Part shown: piece after piece, positions 17,829 to 26,550 of the stretch
Layout of the letters: every line of letters begins with the position of its first letter
Numbering within the stretch: position 1 is the stretch's first letter
Assembly (NCBI RefSeq): GCF_003610895.1
Contig: NZ_MCAS01000028.1
Location: 31,256 to 95,255 of the forward strand
DNA length: 64,000 nucleotides
Direction of reading: 5' to 3'
Source: Paraburkholderia fungorum
GTDB lineage: Bacteria > Pseudomonadota > Gammaproteobacteria > Burkholderiales > Burkholderiaceae
The notes under the pieces: generated by a model
Databases searched by the model: none
Told to the model about the DNA's origin: nothing
Seen by the model: the letters and a program-made list of their open reading frames with translations, nothing else
Made by a program: the position numbers and the translations under genes

Positions 17829-18503
17829 TCAGGATGCCACTCGGCTGAGCGCCCTGATATCGGCAACCTCCAGCACCGCTTCGGCTGCGCCATGGCGAGC
17901 GACCGCCAGCATCGCCTGGCCGATGTCTTCGGTGCTGAGAATGTGGTTGGGGAACACCGCGCGGAGCATCGGCAGGAGAAACCTGGTGGCGGTGTAGAAC
18001 AACCGGTACGAGCGGGTCTTCGAACGGGCGCCGTTCAGCGGTTCGATCACACCGGGGCGAAACAGGTAGACCCCTTTGAACGGCAGCCGCCGCAGCGCAT
18101 TTTCGGTCTTACCCTTGACCCGCGCCCACATGCTGCGGCCGCGCTCAGTACTGTCGGTCCCCGCGCCGGACACGTAGACAAAGGTCATCTGCGGATTGAG
18201 ACGGGCAAGCGTCTGCGCGGCGGCCAGTGTCAAGTCATACGTAAGCCGCGCATACCCGGCCTCCTGCATGCCTGCCGACGACACCCCCAAACAGAAAAAG
18301 CACGCGTCGAACCCTGTCAACGATGCCTCGACTCCCCGATAGTCCATCAGGTCCGGCTGAATCAGTTCGACGAGGCGTGGGTCGAGCTGGCCGGTAGCGG
18401 TACGGCCAACCGTCTGGACCATTTCCACGTCGGGGGCGCGCAAGCATTCGCGCAATACACCCTGTCCGACCATGCCGGTCGCGCCGAATATCAGAACCTT
18501 CAT
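17829..18503 (-). CDS. NAD(P)-binding Rossmann-fold protein (atypical short-chain dehydrogenase)
   Basis: A 224-aa cytoplasmic protein. The first residues, MKVLIFGATGMVGQGVLREC, hold the GxTGxxGxG dinucleotide-binding loop. FCLGVSSAGMQEAGYARLTY, FVYVSGAGTD and a conserved FRPGVIEP follow, as in the NmrA/YtfG-like and Htatip2-like groups. The canonical YxxxK catalytic pair is not obvious, so it may be a redox sensor or isomerase rather than a dehydrogenase. ATG at 18503 begins exactly at the Rossmann strand; 40 upstream codons in frame have no homologous content. It is followed by a stretch with a perfect palindrome and preceded by a 179-bp gap to the SDR gene on the same strand. Confidence 0.75.
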   Translation of the reverse strand: MKVLIFGATGMVGQGVLRECLRAPDVEMVQTVGRTATGQLDPRLVELIQPDLMDYRGVEASLTGFDACFFCLGVSSAGMQEAGYARLTYDLTLAAAQTLARLNPQMTFVYVSGAGTDSTERGRSMWARVKGKTENALRRLPFKGVYLFRPGVIEPLNGARSKTRSYRLFYTATRFLLPMLRAVFPNHILSTEDIGQAMLAVARHGAAEAVLEVADIRALSRVAS

Positions 18504-18682
18504 GATGCATGCTCCGTGATCTTGCCCGGCCGGCGCGAGCGCCGTCCCGAAACCCAGGCCACCGTTCGCGCCGGTATTGAACAAGAGCCACCGGTCTGAC
18601 GCGCAATGTCCGCCGCGCTCCAATGTGCCATGCCGTTCGTCCTCAGGTGGCCTTGGGTTGAGTTGCCGGCTCAGTATAGTGT

Positions 18683-19558
18683 TCAGGCCTTCGCCGGTGC
18701 CGTGGGAAATACCGGCAGCTGCGCCGGCGCGGCAAAATCGGTCGCGTTGCTGACCGCTCGCCAGGCTTCGGCGCTCGCGGCGCGCACCTTGTCGCCCTCG
18801 CCGGCGTAATGCAAGGCGTCACTGCCGAGCAACAGATGCGCGGGCAATGAATCGTGATATGCGAGTTTCAGGACGACTTGCGCGACCTTTGCAGGATCGC
18901 TGGTTTCCTGGCCAAAGTGCTGGGACAGCATCTCGGCCACCGCGCCGACCGACGGCACATAGTCCGGCAGCAATGCCGGCGTCGCGCCGCTCGCTTCGGT
19001 GCCCCACTCGGTTTTCATGCCGCCGGGCTCGAGCGCCGTCACGTGGACGCCGAACGGCGCGAGTTCCTGGCTGATCACCTCGGTGAATCCGCCGACCGCC
19101 CACTTCGCCGCTTGATAGGCGCTCAATCCCGCGATCCCCACCCGGCCTCCCACCGACGAAATCTGGATGATGTGGCCGGCTCGTTGTGCCCGAAGCACCG
19201 GCAGCGCGGCGCGCGTGACGTTGACCACACCATAGAAGTTGGTGTCGATCTGGGCGCGGAAATCGTCCTCGGGCGTTTGCTCGAACGGCGCCAGGTGACC
19301 GAAACCCGCATTGTTCACGACCACGTCGAGCCGGCCGAACGCATCGACAGCGGCCTGTACCGCATGGCGCGCCGCCGCCGGGTCGGTGACGTCCAGCGCA
19401 ACGGCGCGAACCTGCTCGCCATAGCGCGTCAGCAGTTCTGCCAACTGACGCGGATCGCGCGCCGTCGCCACGACGCGCTCACCCGCGCGCAACGCTGCTT
19501 CGACAATTTCACGCCCAAGCCCGCGGGCACTTCCTGTAACCAACCAGACCTTCGACAT
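18683..19558 (-). CDS. short-chain dehydrogenase/reductase (classical SDR)
   Basis: A 291-aa cytoplasmic NAD(P)(H)-dependent oxidoreductase. It shows TGSARGLGREI (cofactor loop), NNAGFGHLAPFEQ, a catalytic Ser in IIQISSVGGRVG, and the YxxxK active site in SAYQAAKWAVGGFTEV, then VTALEPGGMKTEWG. It resembles the group annotated as oxidoreductase or retinol-dehydrogenase-like SDRs in Burkholderia; the substrate is unknown. The second of two adjacent ATGs (19558) is chosen because AAGGAG then has a 6-nt spacing. It sits 67 bp after the TetR gene on the same strand. Its leader carries a sequence shared with the tetR leader, so it is very likely the TetR target. Confidence 0.87.
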   Translation of the reverse strand: MSKVWLVTGSARGLGREIVEAALRAGERVVATARDPRQLAELLTRYGEQVRAVALDVTDPAAARHAVQAAVDAFGRLDVVVNNAGFGHLAPFEQTPEDDFRAQIDTNFYGVVNVTRAALPVLRAQRAGHIIQISSVGGRVGIAGLSAYQAAKWAVGGFTEVISQELAPFGVHVTALEPGGMKTEWGTEASGATPALLPDYVPSVGAVAEMLSQHFGQETSDPAKVAQVVLKLAYHDSLPAHLLLGSDALHYAGEGDKVRAASAEAWRAVSNATDFAAPAQLPVFPTAPAKA

Positions 19559-19579
19559 CATGTGCTCCTTCAATTTAAA

Positions 19580-19597
19580 TGAGCAAGCAATCACTCA
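19580..19597 (-). promoter_or_regulatory. putative TetR operator in front of the SDR gene
   Basis: TGAGCAAGCAATCACTCA matches, in reverse complement and allowing a 4-nt insertion (CAAG), the TGAGTGATTGCTCA found before the tetR gene. The shared core is GCAATCACTCATT. It lies about 20 bp before the SDR start codon. Confidence 0.6.
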
Positions 19598-19625
19598 TTA
19601 ATCGGACAAAAAAATCAGACCTAAA

Positions 19626-20198
19626 TCAGTTCTGGGCAATCGCGTGCCAGAACGCTTCAAAGCCGGCCTTGCGATAGCGGTCGGCGGCGGCCGGTTCACG
19701 GGCGATGAAATCCATGGTGGTTTCGGCCAGTGCCGCCATGATCGCCGTTACAAACCCAGGCGGCTGATCGCGCAACACGCCGCTCGCCACGCTCGCCTGA
19801 ATCATCGTGTTGATATCCGGGAAGGACTCCATGCCGCTTGCACGTGTGCAATCGGTGAGCCGTTCCGACACGGTCAGTTGCGCCATTGCCCGGCGTTTTT
19901 GCGGCTGCGCCACGCCCCAGTCGACGAACTTGTCCCACACGTGCTGAGCGCGATCGCGCACGCTGGCTTGCTTTGGATAAGTAGTCATCATCACTTCGCG
20001 CAGGTCTGCCTTGATGCTCAGGTAGAGCTCGTTCAGCAACTCGTCCTTATTGTCGAAGTAAGTGAATAACGTTCCTTCTGCCACGCCCGCGAGTTTCGCG
20101 ATGCGTGCAGTAGGCGCGCCCAGGCCTTGCTCGGCAATGACCTCGGTGGCGGCGGCAAGGATGGCGTTACGTTTGTCTTCGCTTTTCGGACGGGCCAT
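19626..20198 (-). CDS. TetR-family transcriptional regulator
   Basis: A 190-aa repressor-type protein. The N-terminal domain has the TetR helix-turn-helix: ILAAATEVIAEQGLGAPTAR then IAKLAGVAEGTLFTYFDNKD. A helical ligand-binding domain follows and ends in KAGFEAFWHAIAQN. GTLFTYF with the following acidic DNKDEL is diagnostic of the family. It is immediately upstream of, and codirectional with, an SDR gene, and both promoters share an operator-like sequence. This suggests that the protein represses itself and the SDR. Inducer unknown. The start codon is followed by the typical MARPKSEDKR. Confidence 0.9.
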   Translation of the reverse strand: MARPKSEDKRNAILAAATEVIAEQGLGAPTARIAKLAGVAEGTLFTYFDNKDELLNELYLSIKADLREVMMTTYPKQASVRDRAQHVWDKFVDWGVAQPQKRRAMAQLTVSERLTDCTRASGMESFPDINTMIQASVASGVLRDQPPGFVTAIMAALAETTMDFIAREPAAADRYRKAGFEAFWHAIAQN

Positions 20199-20226
20199 AC
20201 GGTTCGCTTCGACTGCTTACTATAAA

Positions 20227-20240
20227 TGAGTGATTGCTCA
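20227..20240 (-). promoter_or_regulatory. putative TetR autoregulatory operator
   Basis: TGAGTGATTGCTCA, with TGAG/CTCA arms, lies 29 bp before the tetR start within the AT-rich promoter (flanked by TATAAA and ATCATATATA). The same core occurs in front of the SDR gene. Confidence 0.6.
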
Positions 20241-20660
20241 ATCATATATAGAGATGCCGGTTTGCTCAAGTCATTTTTGTTGCCCCGTTCATGTCAGACA
20301 ATTACCGCCGGTCCAGGCGCATGGGGAAAATGAAATAAAAATGAAAGACACATGTTTTCATCATGTGCCTAAATAGCTCAAAATTTAGGCGAAATGCCGC
20401 GTTCTTCGCTCATCGGGTGCAAGCTTAGTAGAGGAATACCCGGAATTCCTTCAGTCCATAAGAATCCGATCCGATAACCGGTAAATGGGATACCCATTTG
20501 TACCCGACGTTCGACGCGCTGCCGCAAGGCGTCTTATGGTGGGCACAAAGGAGAAACCGCGCGGGGCTGCCGGCATCAATGGCAGTCAGATAGACGCTCC
20601 CATGTCCGGACCTGAGAGTCCATTACGAACACTTCAACGTTTCGTTATTGGAGAAAAAAC
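20241..20660. other. divergent intergenic region (tetR / chemoreceptor)
   Basis: No gene is credible in this 420-bp stretch. It carries a CACATG/CATGTG inverted repeat near 20347-20365. Near 20451-20477 there is a possible flagellar-type sigma-28 promoter for the chemoreceptor: TCAG, 15 bp, TCCGATAA. The -10 half is close to the GCCGATAA consensus, but the -35 half is poor. A short plus-strand frame from 20485 overlaps the chemoreceptor start in another frame and has no support. Confidence 0.35.
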
Positions 20661-22382
20661 GTGTCACTTAAAAACCTCACCATCAAGACCAAGCTCGTTG
20701 CCGGTTTCGGCATGCTATCGCTCATCGTCGTCGCGGTTTCCGGCCTTTCCCTGAAAGCGCTGAGCGATTCGACCGATGGGTTTTCCGACTATGTACATGG
20801 CATCAACGCACGCGCTGACATGGTCGTGCAGGTTCGAACCGCCGTCGACCGCCGGGCGATCGCGGCGCGTAATCTCGTACTCGTCACCAAACCTCAGGAC
20901 CTCGAAATAGAGAAAGCCGACGTAACGCGCGCGCACGAAGACGTGCAAGCCGATCTGAAAAAACTCAACGACATGAGTGCGAGTTCGACCGATACCTCGG
21001 AGAAAGCACGCAGCCTCATTGCGGAGATCAACCGGGTCGAAGCGGCGTATGGTCCGGTTGCCCTCAACATCGTCAATCTCGCGCTCACCAACAAGAAAGA
21101 CGAGGCGATCGTCGAGATGGACGAGCATTGCCGGCCGTTGCTCGCCGCGCTGATTCGCTCGACCGACGCGTACGCCGACTACACGCGTTCACGTCAGGAG
21201 CAGCTGGTCAACGAATACACGGCGCATTACGAGAACCAGCGCAATATGCTGATCGCGATCTGCCTGATCGCGCTGGGGCTCGCCGTCACCGCATGCGTGG
21301 TGATCACGCGTGCTGTGACCGGGCCGCTGCGTTTTGCGATCGACGTCGCGCGCACCGTCTCGCAAGGCGATCTGCGCACGCAGATCACCGTCGACGGCCG
21401 CGACGAAACCAGCAAACTGCTGACCGCCCTGCGCGAAATGAACGAACGGTTGACGGCGATCGTCGGACGCGTGCGCGACAGCAGCACCAGCATCGCCGGG
21501 GCGGCACGCCAGATCGCGGCGGGCAATATGGATCTGAGCCAGCGTACCGAGCAGCAGGCGGCGTCGTTGCAGGAGACCGCTTCCAGCATGGAGGAACTCA
21601 CCTCCACCGTTAAGCAGAACGCCGACAACGCGCAGCAAGGCAGCACGCTGGCCGCGAATGCATCGTCGGTGGCACAAAAGGGGAGCGAGGTGGTCGGTCA
21701 GGTGGTGAGCACGATGCACGACATCAGCGACAGCTCGACCAAGATCGCGGACATCACCGGCATCATCGAAGGCATTGCGTTCCAGACCAACATTCTGGCG
21801 CTGAACGCCGCCGTCGAAGCCGCGCGTGCGGGCGAACAGGGACGGGGGTTCGCGGTGGTCGCGAGCGAAGTCAGAAGCCTGGCGCAACGTTCATCGAGCG
21901 CGGCAAAGGAGATCAAGGATCTGATCGCTACCTCGGTGGGCAGGATCCGCGATGGTTCGGCGCTTGCCGGTGAGGCGGGCAAGACGATGGCCGAAGTGAC
22001 TCAAGCGGTCGCGCGCGTGACCGACATCATGTCGGAGATCGCGGCGGCATCCGCTGAACAGAGCCGTGGCATCGAGCAGGTCAATCTTGCGATTACCCAG
22101 ATGGACAACGTCACGCAACAGAATGCGGCACTCGTGGAAGAAGCGGCGGCGGCTTCGCGGTCGATGGAAGACCAGGGGCAGCAGTTGAATGAAGCCGTGG
22201 CGTTTTTCCAGGTGAAGGACGCTGCGGCAACGGCTGCTCCGGTTCGGCGGGAAGCGCCGCGGCGCGAGGCTGCGCTTGCCGCTGCTCCGAGGCGCGTTGC
22301 ACCGATTGCACCGATTGCGCCGATTGCGCCGATCGCCGCGCTCGCTACCGCGACTGCGGACGACGGGTGGGACAAGTTCTGA
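20661..22382 (+). CDS. methyl-accepting chemotaxis protein with C-terminal WDKF tail
   Basis: A 573-aa chemoreceptor starting at GTG with TGGAG seven bases upstream. It has a first membrane helix (VAGFGMLSLIVVAVSGLSL), a periplasmic four-helix-bundle domain of ~155 residues, a second membrane helix (MLIAICLIALGLAVTACVVI), HAMP, and the conserved signalling tip IAFQTNILALNAAVEAARAG. Unlike the receptor at 13.2 kb, it ends with a flexible Pro/Ala linker containing four tandem IAP-type triplets, then DDGWDKF. A terminal x-aromatic-x-x-aromatic peptide preceded by a linker is the known docking site for the methyltransferase CheR and, in some receptors, CheB. This is therefore likely a high-abundance-type, self-adapting receptor. 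The ligand is unknown. Confidence 0.92.
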   Translation: MSLKNLTIKTKLVAGFGMLSLIVVAVSGLSLKALSDSTDGFSDYVHGINARADMVVQVRTAVDRRAIAARNLVLVTKPQDLEIEKADVTRAHEDVQADLKKLNDMSASSTDTSEKARSLIAEINRVEAAYGPVALNIVNLALTNKKDEAIVEMDEHCRPLLAALIRSTDAYADYTRSRQEQLVNEYTAHYENQRNMLIAICLIALGLAVTACVVITRAVTGPLRFAIDVARTVSQGDLRTQITVDGRDETSKLLTALREMNERLTAIVGRVRDSSTSIAGAARQIAAGNMDLSQRTEQQAASLQETASSMEELTSTVKQNADNAQQGSTLAANASSVAQKGSEVVGQVVSTMHDISDSSTKIADITGIIEGIAFQTNILALNAAVEAARAGEQGRGFAVVASEVRSLAQRSSSAAKEIKDLIATSVGRIRDGSALAGEAGKTMAEVTQAVARVTDIMSEIAAASAEQSRGIEQVNLAITQMDNVTQQNAALVEEAAAASRSMEDQGQQLNEAVAFFQVKDAAATAAPVRREAPRREAALAAAPRRVAPIAPIAPIAPIAALATATADDGWDKF

Positions 22383-22482
22383 TCTCGGGCCGTTCTGAAT
22401 CGTGAACGTGCCGCGCTCCCGCGTGCCAGGCACACGGGAGCGCGATTCGTCACGACGTGGGCCGTCGTCTTCGCTCAGTCCG

Positions 22483-24693
22483 TCAGGCGGTCTTTTCCGA
22501 CGCTGCGGGGAACGGCAGGGACTGAATCCGCCTGCCGGTAGCCGCGAAGATCGCGTTCGCGACGGCCGGTCCGACCGGTGCGACACCGGGCTCGCCGACA
22601 CCTGTCGGCGCTTCGCCCGACTGCACGATGTGCACTTCGACCTTGGGCATCTCGGCGATTCGCAGTACCTGGTAGCCGTCGAAGTTGTTCTGCTCGACCT
22701 TGCCGTCCTTCAGCGTGATCGCGCTGTGCAACGCCGCGCCCAGACCGAAGCCGATGCCACCTTCCATCTGTGCGGCGATGATGTCGGGATTGATCGGCGT
22801 GCCGCAATCCACCGCACAGACGACGCGCTCCACCTTCACGTTGCCGTCCTTGTCGACGGAGACTTCCGCGACTTGCGCGACGAACGTCTGGAACGCCTCG
22901 GCCACCGCGATACCGCGTCCGCGGCCTTTCGGCAACGGTTTGGCCGGGTCCCAGCCCGCTTTCTGCGCGGCGAGTTCGAGCACGCCCCGCATGCGCGGTT
23001 CGTGTGCGAGCAGATCGCGGCGGAAGGCGAACGGATCCTTGCCCGCGGCATGTGCGGCTTCGTCGATAAACGCCTCGACCGCGAATGCCGTGTGCGAGCT
23101 GCCGACCACCCGCCACCACAACACGGGCACGCCGGTCTGCGTAGTCGTCAGTTCGACTGAGATGTTCGGAATCGCGTAGGCCACGTTGGCGGCCCCCTCG
23201 ACGGACGTCGAGTCGATCCCGTTCTTGACCATGACGCTGGCGAACGGCGTACCGGCCAGAATCGACTGACCGACGATGCGATGCCGCCAGCCGACGAGCT
23301 TGCCGTCGGCGCTCAGTCCTGCATCGAGTTTGTGGAAATACATCGGCCGGTAAAGACCGCCGTGGATGTCGTCCTCGCGAGTCCACTGCAGCTTGACCGG
23401 CGTGCCGTTCGCGCCCAGCGCCTTCGCGATCGACACGGCCTCGACGATATAGTCCGACCGCGTGTTCGCGCGCCGCCCGAAGCTGCCGCCCGCATACAAC
23501 GTGTGAATCTTCACCTGCTGCGGATCGAGCCCGGCCGTGTGCGCGGCGTTGCCCTGGTCGACGGTCTGAAACTGGTCGCCGGCCCAGATCTCGCAACTAT
23601 CGGCGGTGAGCTTGACGACGGCGTCGAGCGGCTCCATGGGCGCGTGAGCGAGATACGGAAACGCGTAGGTGGCCGAGATTTTCTTCGCCGCGCCGGCGAG
23701 CGCCTGCGTCACATCGCCCTCCTTGCGGGCGGATGCGCCGGGCTGCTCGGCGAGCTGCCGGTACTCGGCCATGATCGCGTCCGAACTGCGCTTTTCGGCG
23801 GCCGAATCGTCCCATTCGACCTTCAGTGCATCGCGGCCCTGCTTCACCGCCCAGAAACCCTTCCCGACAACCGCGACGCCACCCGGCACCTGCACGACCG
23901 AGACGACGCCGGGCACCGCTTTCGCAGCCGATGCATCGAACGATTTGACCGTTGCGCCGAAGAGCGGCGGGCGCTGCAACAGCGCGACGAGCATGCCGGG
24001 GAAGGTCACGTCGAGTGTGAACTGCGCGGTGCCGTTGGTTTTCGACGGCACATCGACACGCGGCAGTTGATGGCCGATCAACCGGAAATCCTTCGGCGAC
24101 TTGAGCGTGACCTTGTCCGGCACCGGCAAGCGAGCCGCGGCCGACGCAAGCGATCCGTAGGTGGCGCTCCGGTTCGTGGCGGCGTGATGAACGCTACCGT
24201 CGAGCGTCGTCAGTTCGGACGCGGGCACCTGCCACTCTGCGGCGGCGGCGGAGACCAGCATCGCGCGCGCTTTCGCACCGGCGTCGCGCAATTGCATCCA
24301 CGAGTTGGCCATTGCCGAGCTGCCGCCCGTGCCCTGGATCGTGCCGAACGCGAGATTCGCATAGCGCTTCGCATCGGCGGGCGCGCTTTCGACCCGTACG
24401 TCCTGCCAGTTCGCATCCAGTTCTTCCGCGACGATCGTCGCGATGCCGGTGTACGCGCCCTGGCCCATCTCGACGTGCTTCGCGATGACCGTGACGCTGT
24501 TGTCCGGCGCGACGCGCAGGAACGCATTGGGGGCGAACGTCGCGTCGGGCATGGTCGCGGCGAGCGCCCGGCGGCCCGTGCCCGCCCACTCGAAGCCGAT
24601 GGTGAGACCGACTGCCGCGAAGGCGCCGGCCGCCTTCAGAAAAGTTCGGCGCGACGGGCGTACCGCATCCGTGAGATCGAGATCGGTCGTCAT
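22483..24693 (-). CDS. molybdopterin-binding oxidoreductase large subunit (isoquinoline 1-oxidoreductase beta type)
   Basis: A 736-aa catalytic subunit of the xanthine dehydrogenase/aldehyde oxidase superfamily, single-chain molybdenum-cytosine type as in isoquinoline 1-oxidoreductase. The N-terminus carries a twin-arginine motif, SRRTFLKAAGAFAAVG, so the folded enzyme is predicted to be exported. Two aldehyde-oxidase-like halves are visible: KHVEMGQGAYTGIATIVAEE and GTGGSSAMANSW early, YAGGSFGRRANTR in the middle. The C-terminal GVGEPGVAPVGPAVANAI holds the catalytic Glu. It oxidises aldehydes or N-heteroaromatics using water. The small 2Fe-2S subunit lies 2 bp upstream, so the pair is co-translated. 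There is no FAD subunit, so electrons probably pass to a cytochrome or quinone. Substrate unknown. Confidence 0.88.
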   Translation of the reverse strand: MTTDLDLTDAVRPSRRTFLKAAGAFAAVGLTIGFEWAGTGRRALAATMPDATFAPNAFLRVAPDNSVTVIAKHVEMGQGAYTGIATIVAEELDANWQDVRVESAPADAKRYANLAFGTIQGTGGSSAMANSWMQLRDAGAKARAMLVSAAAAEWQVPASELTTLDGSVHHAATNRSATYGSLASAAARLPVPDKVTLKSPKDFRLIGHQLPRVDVPSKTNGTAQFTLDVTFPGMLVALLQRPPLFGATVKSFDASAAKAVPGVVSVVQVPGGVAVVGKGFWAVKQGRDALKVEWDDSAAEKRSSDAIMAEYRQLAEQPGASARKEGDVTQALAGAAKKISATYAFPYLAHAPMEPLDAVVKLTADSCEIWAGDQFQTVDQGNAAHTAGLDPQQVKIHTLYAGGSFGRRANTRSDYIVEAVSIAKALGANGTPVKLQWTREDDIHGGLYRPMYFHKLDAGLSADGKLVGWRHRIVGQSILAGTPFASVMVKNGIDSTSVEGAANVAYAIPNISVELTTTQTGVPVLWWRVVGSSHTAFAVEAFIDEAAHAAGKDPFAFRRDLLAHEPRMRGVLELAAQKAGWDPAKPLPKGRGRGIAVAEAFQTFVAQVAEVSVDKDGNVKVERVVCAVDCGTPINPDIIAAQMEGGIGFGLGAALHSAITLKDGKVEQNNFDGYQVLRIAEMPKVEVHIVQSGEAPTGVGEPGVAPVGPAVANAIFAATGRRIQSLPFPAASEKTA

Positions 24694-24695
24694 GG

Positions 24696-25157
24696 TCAGG
24701 CCTTCAGGGTGGCAGCAGCTTCGTGGATGGCCGCGCGAATGCGGGTATAGGTCGCACAGCGGCAGAGATTGCCGTTCATCGCGGCGTCGATGTCGGCGTC
24801 GGTGGGCGTGGCGTTATGTTCGAGCAAGGCCGTCGCGGACATGATCTGTCCGGACTGACAGTAGCCGCACTGCGGCACCTGCAGCTTGACCCATGCGGCC
24901 TGGATGGCTTTTGCGGGCCGGCTTTCGATGCCCTCGATGGTCGTGATGCGCTTGCCCGCGATCGCCGCGAGCGGCAGCACGCACGAACGGGTGGCTTCGC
25001 CTTCCAGATGGACCGTGCAGGCGCCGCATTGCGCCATGCCGCAACCGAACTTCGTGCCGTGCAGACCCGCGTCCTCGCGGATCGCCCAAAGGAGCGGCGT
25101 GGTGGGATCGGCGTCGAGCGTAATGTTCTTGCCGTTGAGGACAAACGATGTAGACAT
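24696..25157 (-). CDS. [2Fe-2S] small subunit of the molybdenum oxidoreductase
   Basis: A 153-aa electron-transfer subunit. Plant-ferredoxin-type cysteines C39, C44, C47 and C59 (GCGMAQCGACTVH) form the first cluster. The C-terminal helical domain has C97, C100, C132 and C134 (QCGYCQSGQ and NLCRCATY) for the second cluster next to the cofactor. This is the exact xanthine dehydrogenase-family pattern and length. ATG at 25157 follows GGAGAGG. There is no signal peptide, so export would be by hitch-hiking with the Tat-tagged large subunit. It is first gene of the operon and diverges from an AraC regulator. Confidence 0.92.
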   Translation of the reverse strand: MSTSFVLNGKNITLDADPTTPLLWAIREDAGLHGTKFGCGMAQCGACTVHLEGEATRSCVLPLAAIAGKRITTIEGIESRPAKAIQAAWVKLQVPQCGYCQSGQIMSATALLEHNATPTDADIDAAMNGNLCRCATYTRIRAAIHEAAATLKA

Positions 25158-25242
25158 GAACCTCTCCGTGGGGAAAGCCCGGACTTGGCGCCGGGTGTAC
25201 GCGGCAGTGTGTACCGAGTGTCTGCCGTTGCCTTTACACAAT

Positions 25243-25272
25243 CCTGCAAATTTATTGAACAATGCTGCAAAT
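25243..25272. promoter_or_regulatory. direct repeats for the AraC-type regulator
   Basis: CCTGCAAAT (25243-25251) and GCTGCAAAT (25264-25272) are direct repeats exactly 21 bp apart, the two-helical-turn spacing usual for AraC sites. They lie between the oxidoreductase operon and the AraC gene. Just beside them, on the minus strand, TTGTTC and TGTAAA at a 17-bp spacing could be the operon promoter. Confidence 0.55.
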
Positions 25273-25336
25273 CCAGCAGGCCAACCGCGCTTGCCCGGCA
25301 GCGGTTGGGTATGCTCGATTCCGTCCACGGATTTCC

Positions 25337-26287
25337 ATGCGCATGAAACTGCACTCCTCAGACTCCGATCCTTCAGTGGCGCGCGAAACGGCGCGCTGCG
25401 AACTCGCCGCGCTCATCAGCCGCTTCGCGCCGACCGACGGTACGCATCAGACGGCGATCCCGTCGCTGACGTTCTATCGCTACTCGCAGCCGGTGGATCT
25501 CGGCTGCGGCGTGACGAGCTCCGCATTCGTGTTCGCGGCGCAGGGCGCCAAGCGGGTCATGGTCGCGGGGCAGGCGTATGTCTACGATCATCTGCATTGC
25601 CTCGTGACGTCCGTCGATCTGCCGGTGATGTCGCAGGTGACGCGGGCGTCGCCCGACGCGCCTTATCTGTGTGTGAAGTTCACGCTCGATCCGCAACGGA
25701 TCGTGGAATTAGCCACGCAACTGCGCCTGCCGGAACCGGACGCCGCGTCGGCGGGCGAAGGCATCGCGGTGGCGCCGCTGTCGGCACCGGTTTTCGATGC
25801 GGCACTGCGACTTGTGCGATTGCTCGATACTCCGGGTGACATTCCCGTACTCGCACCGCTCATCGAAAAGGAATTGCTCTACCGGCTGATGACGAGCGAG
25901 CAGGGGAAACGGCTACGCCACGTTGCGGTGAACGGCAGCCAGACGTTCCGGATCGCCCGGGCAATCGAGTGGATCCAGAATCACTACACCGAGCTTTTGC
26001 GCATGGAGACGCTGGCACAGGCGGTGAATATGAGCGTGTCGTCGCTCCATCATCACTTCAAGAACGTCACGACGCTGACTCCGCTGCAGTATCAGAAGCA
26101 ACTGCGGCTACACGAGGCGCGGAGGTTGCTGCTCCGGCATAGCGGAGATGTCGGGTCGGTTGCGATCCGGGTCGGGTATGACAGTCCTTCGCAGTTCAGT
26201 CGCGAATATAGCCGGCACTTCGGCGCGCCGCCGCTTCGCGACATTGCGCAGTTGCGGCGTTTGGATGAGGTGGGATTTCGGGAGTAG
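25337..26287 (+). CDS. AraC-family transcriptional regulator
   Basis: A ~316-aa regulator. The N-terminal ~190 residues match the AraC-type N-terminal domain (PF06719-like), with TFYRYSQP early and YLCVKFTLDP. The C-terminal ~100 residues carry two helix-turn-helix motifs: METLAQAVNMSVSSLHHHFK, then VAIRVGYDSPSQFSREYSRH. The start is uncertain between ATG 25337 and ATG 25343; neither has a strong ribosome site. The divergent arrangement with the molybdenum oxidoreductase pair, and direct repeats in between, argue that it controls that operon. The inducer is probably the aldehyde or heterocycle substrate. A bidirectional terminator follows. Confidence 0.88.
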   Translation: MRMKLHSSDSDPSVARETARCELAALISRFAPTDGTHQTAIPSLTFYRYSQPVDLGCGVTSSAFVFAAQGAKRVMVAGQAYVYDHLHCLVTSVDLPVMSQVTRASPDAPYLCVKFTLDPQRIVELATQLRLPEPDAASAGEGIAVAPLSAPVFDAALRLVRLLDTPGDIPVLAPLIEKELLYRLMTSEQGKRLRHVAVNGSQTFRIARAIEWIQNHYTELLRMETLAQAVNMSVSSLHHHFKNVTTLTPLQYQKQLRLHEARRLLLRHSGDVGSVAIRVGYDSPSQFSREYSRHFGAPPLRDIAQLRRLDEVGFRE

Positions 26288-26341
26288 AGGCGAGTCGCAT
26301 TCGCGACATCGTCTTCCAGGGGATTGGGTTTCGCTGGAAAT

Positions 26342-26377
26342 AAAAAACCCCGCGAGCCTTTCGGCTGCGGGGTTTTT
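26342..26377. terminator. bidirectional intrinsic terminator
   Basis: AAAAACCCCGC ... GCGGGGTTTTT encloses an inner AGCC/GGCT stem with a TTTC loop. A-run and T-run on opposite sides let it end both the AraC gene (plus strand) and the tRNA (minus strand). Confidence 0.88.
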
Positions 26378-26398
26378 GGACATCTCTGAACGTGATCC

Positions 26399-26474
<76 letters not shown>

Positions 26475-26550
26475 AATGTGCAAATTATTCTAGCACAAGC
26501 ATTTTCCGTTTTGCCAAGCCCCTCTGTGCGGCAAAACGACTGGCAAAACC

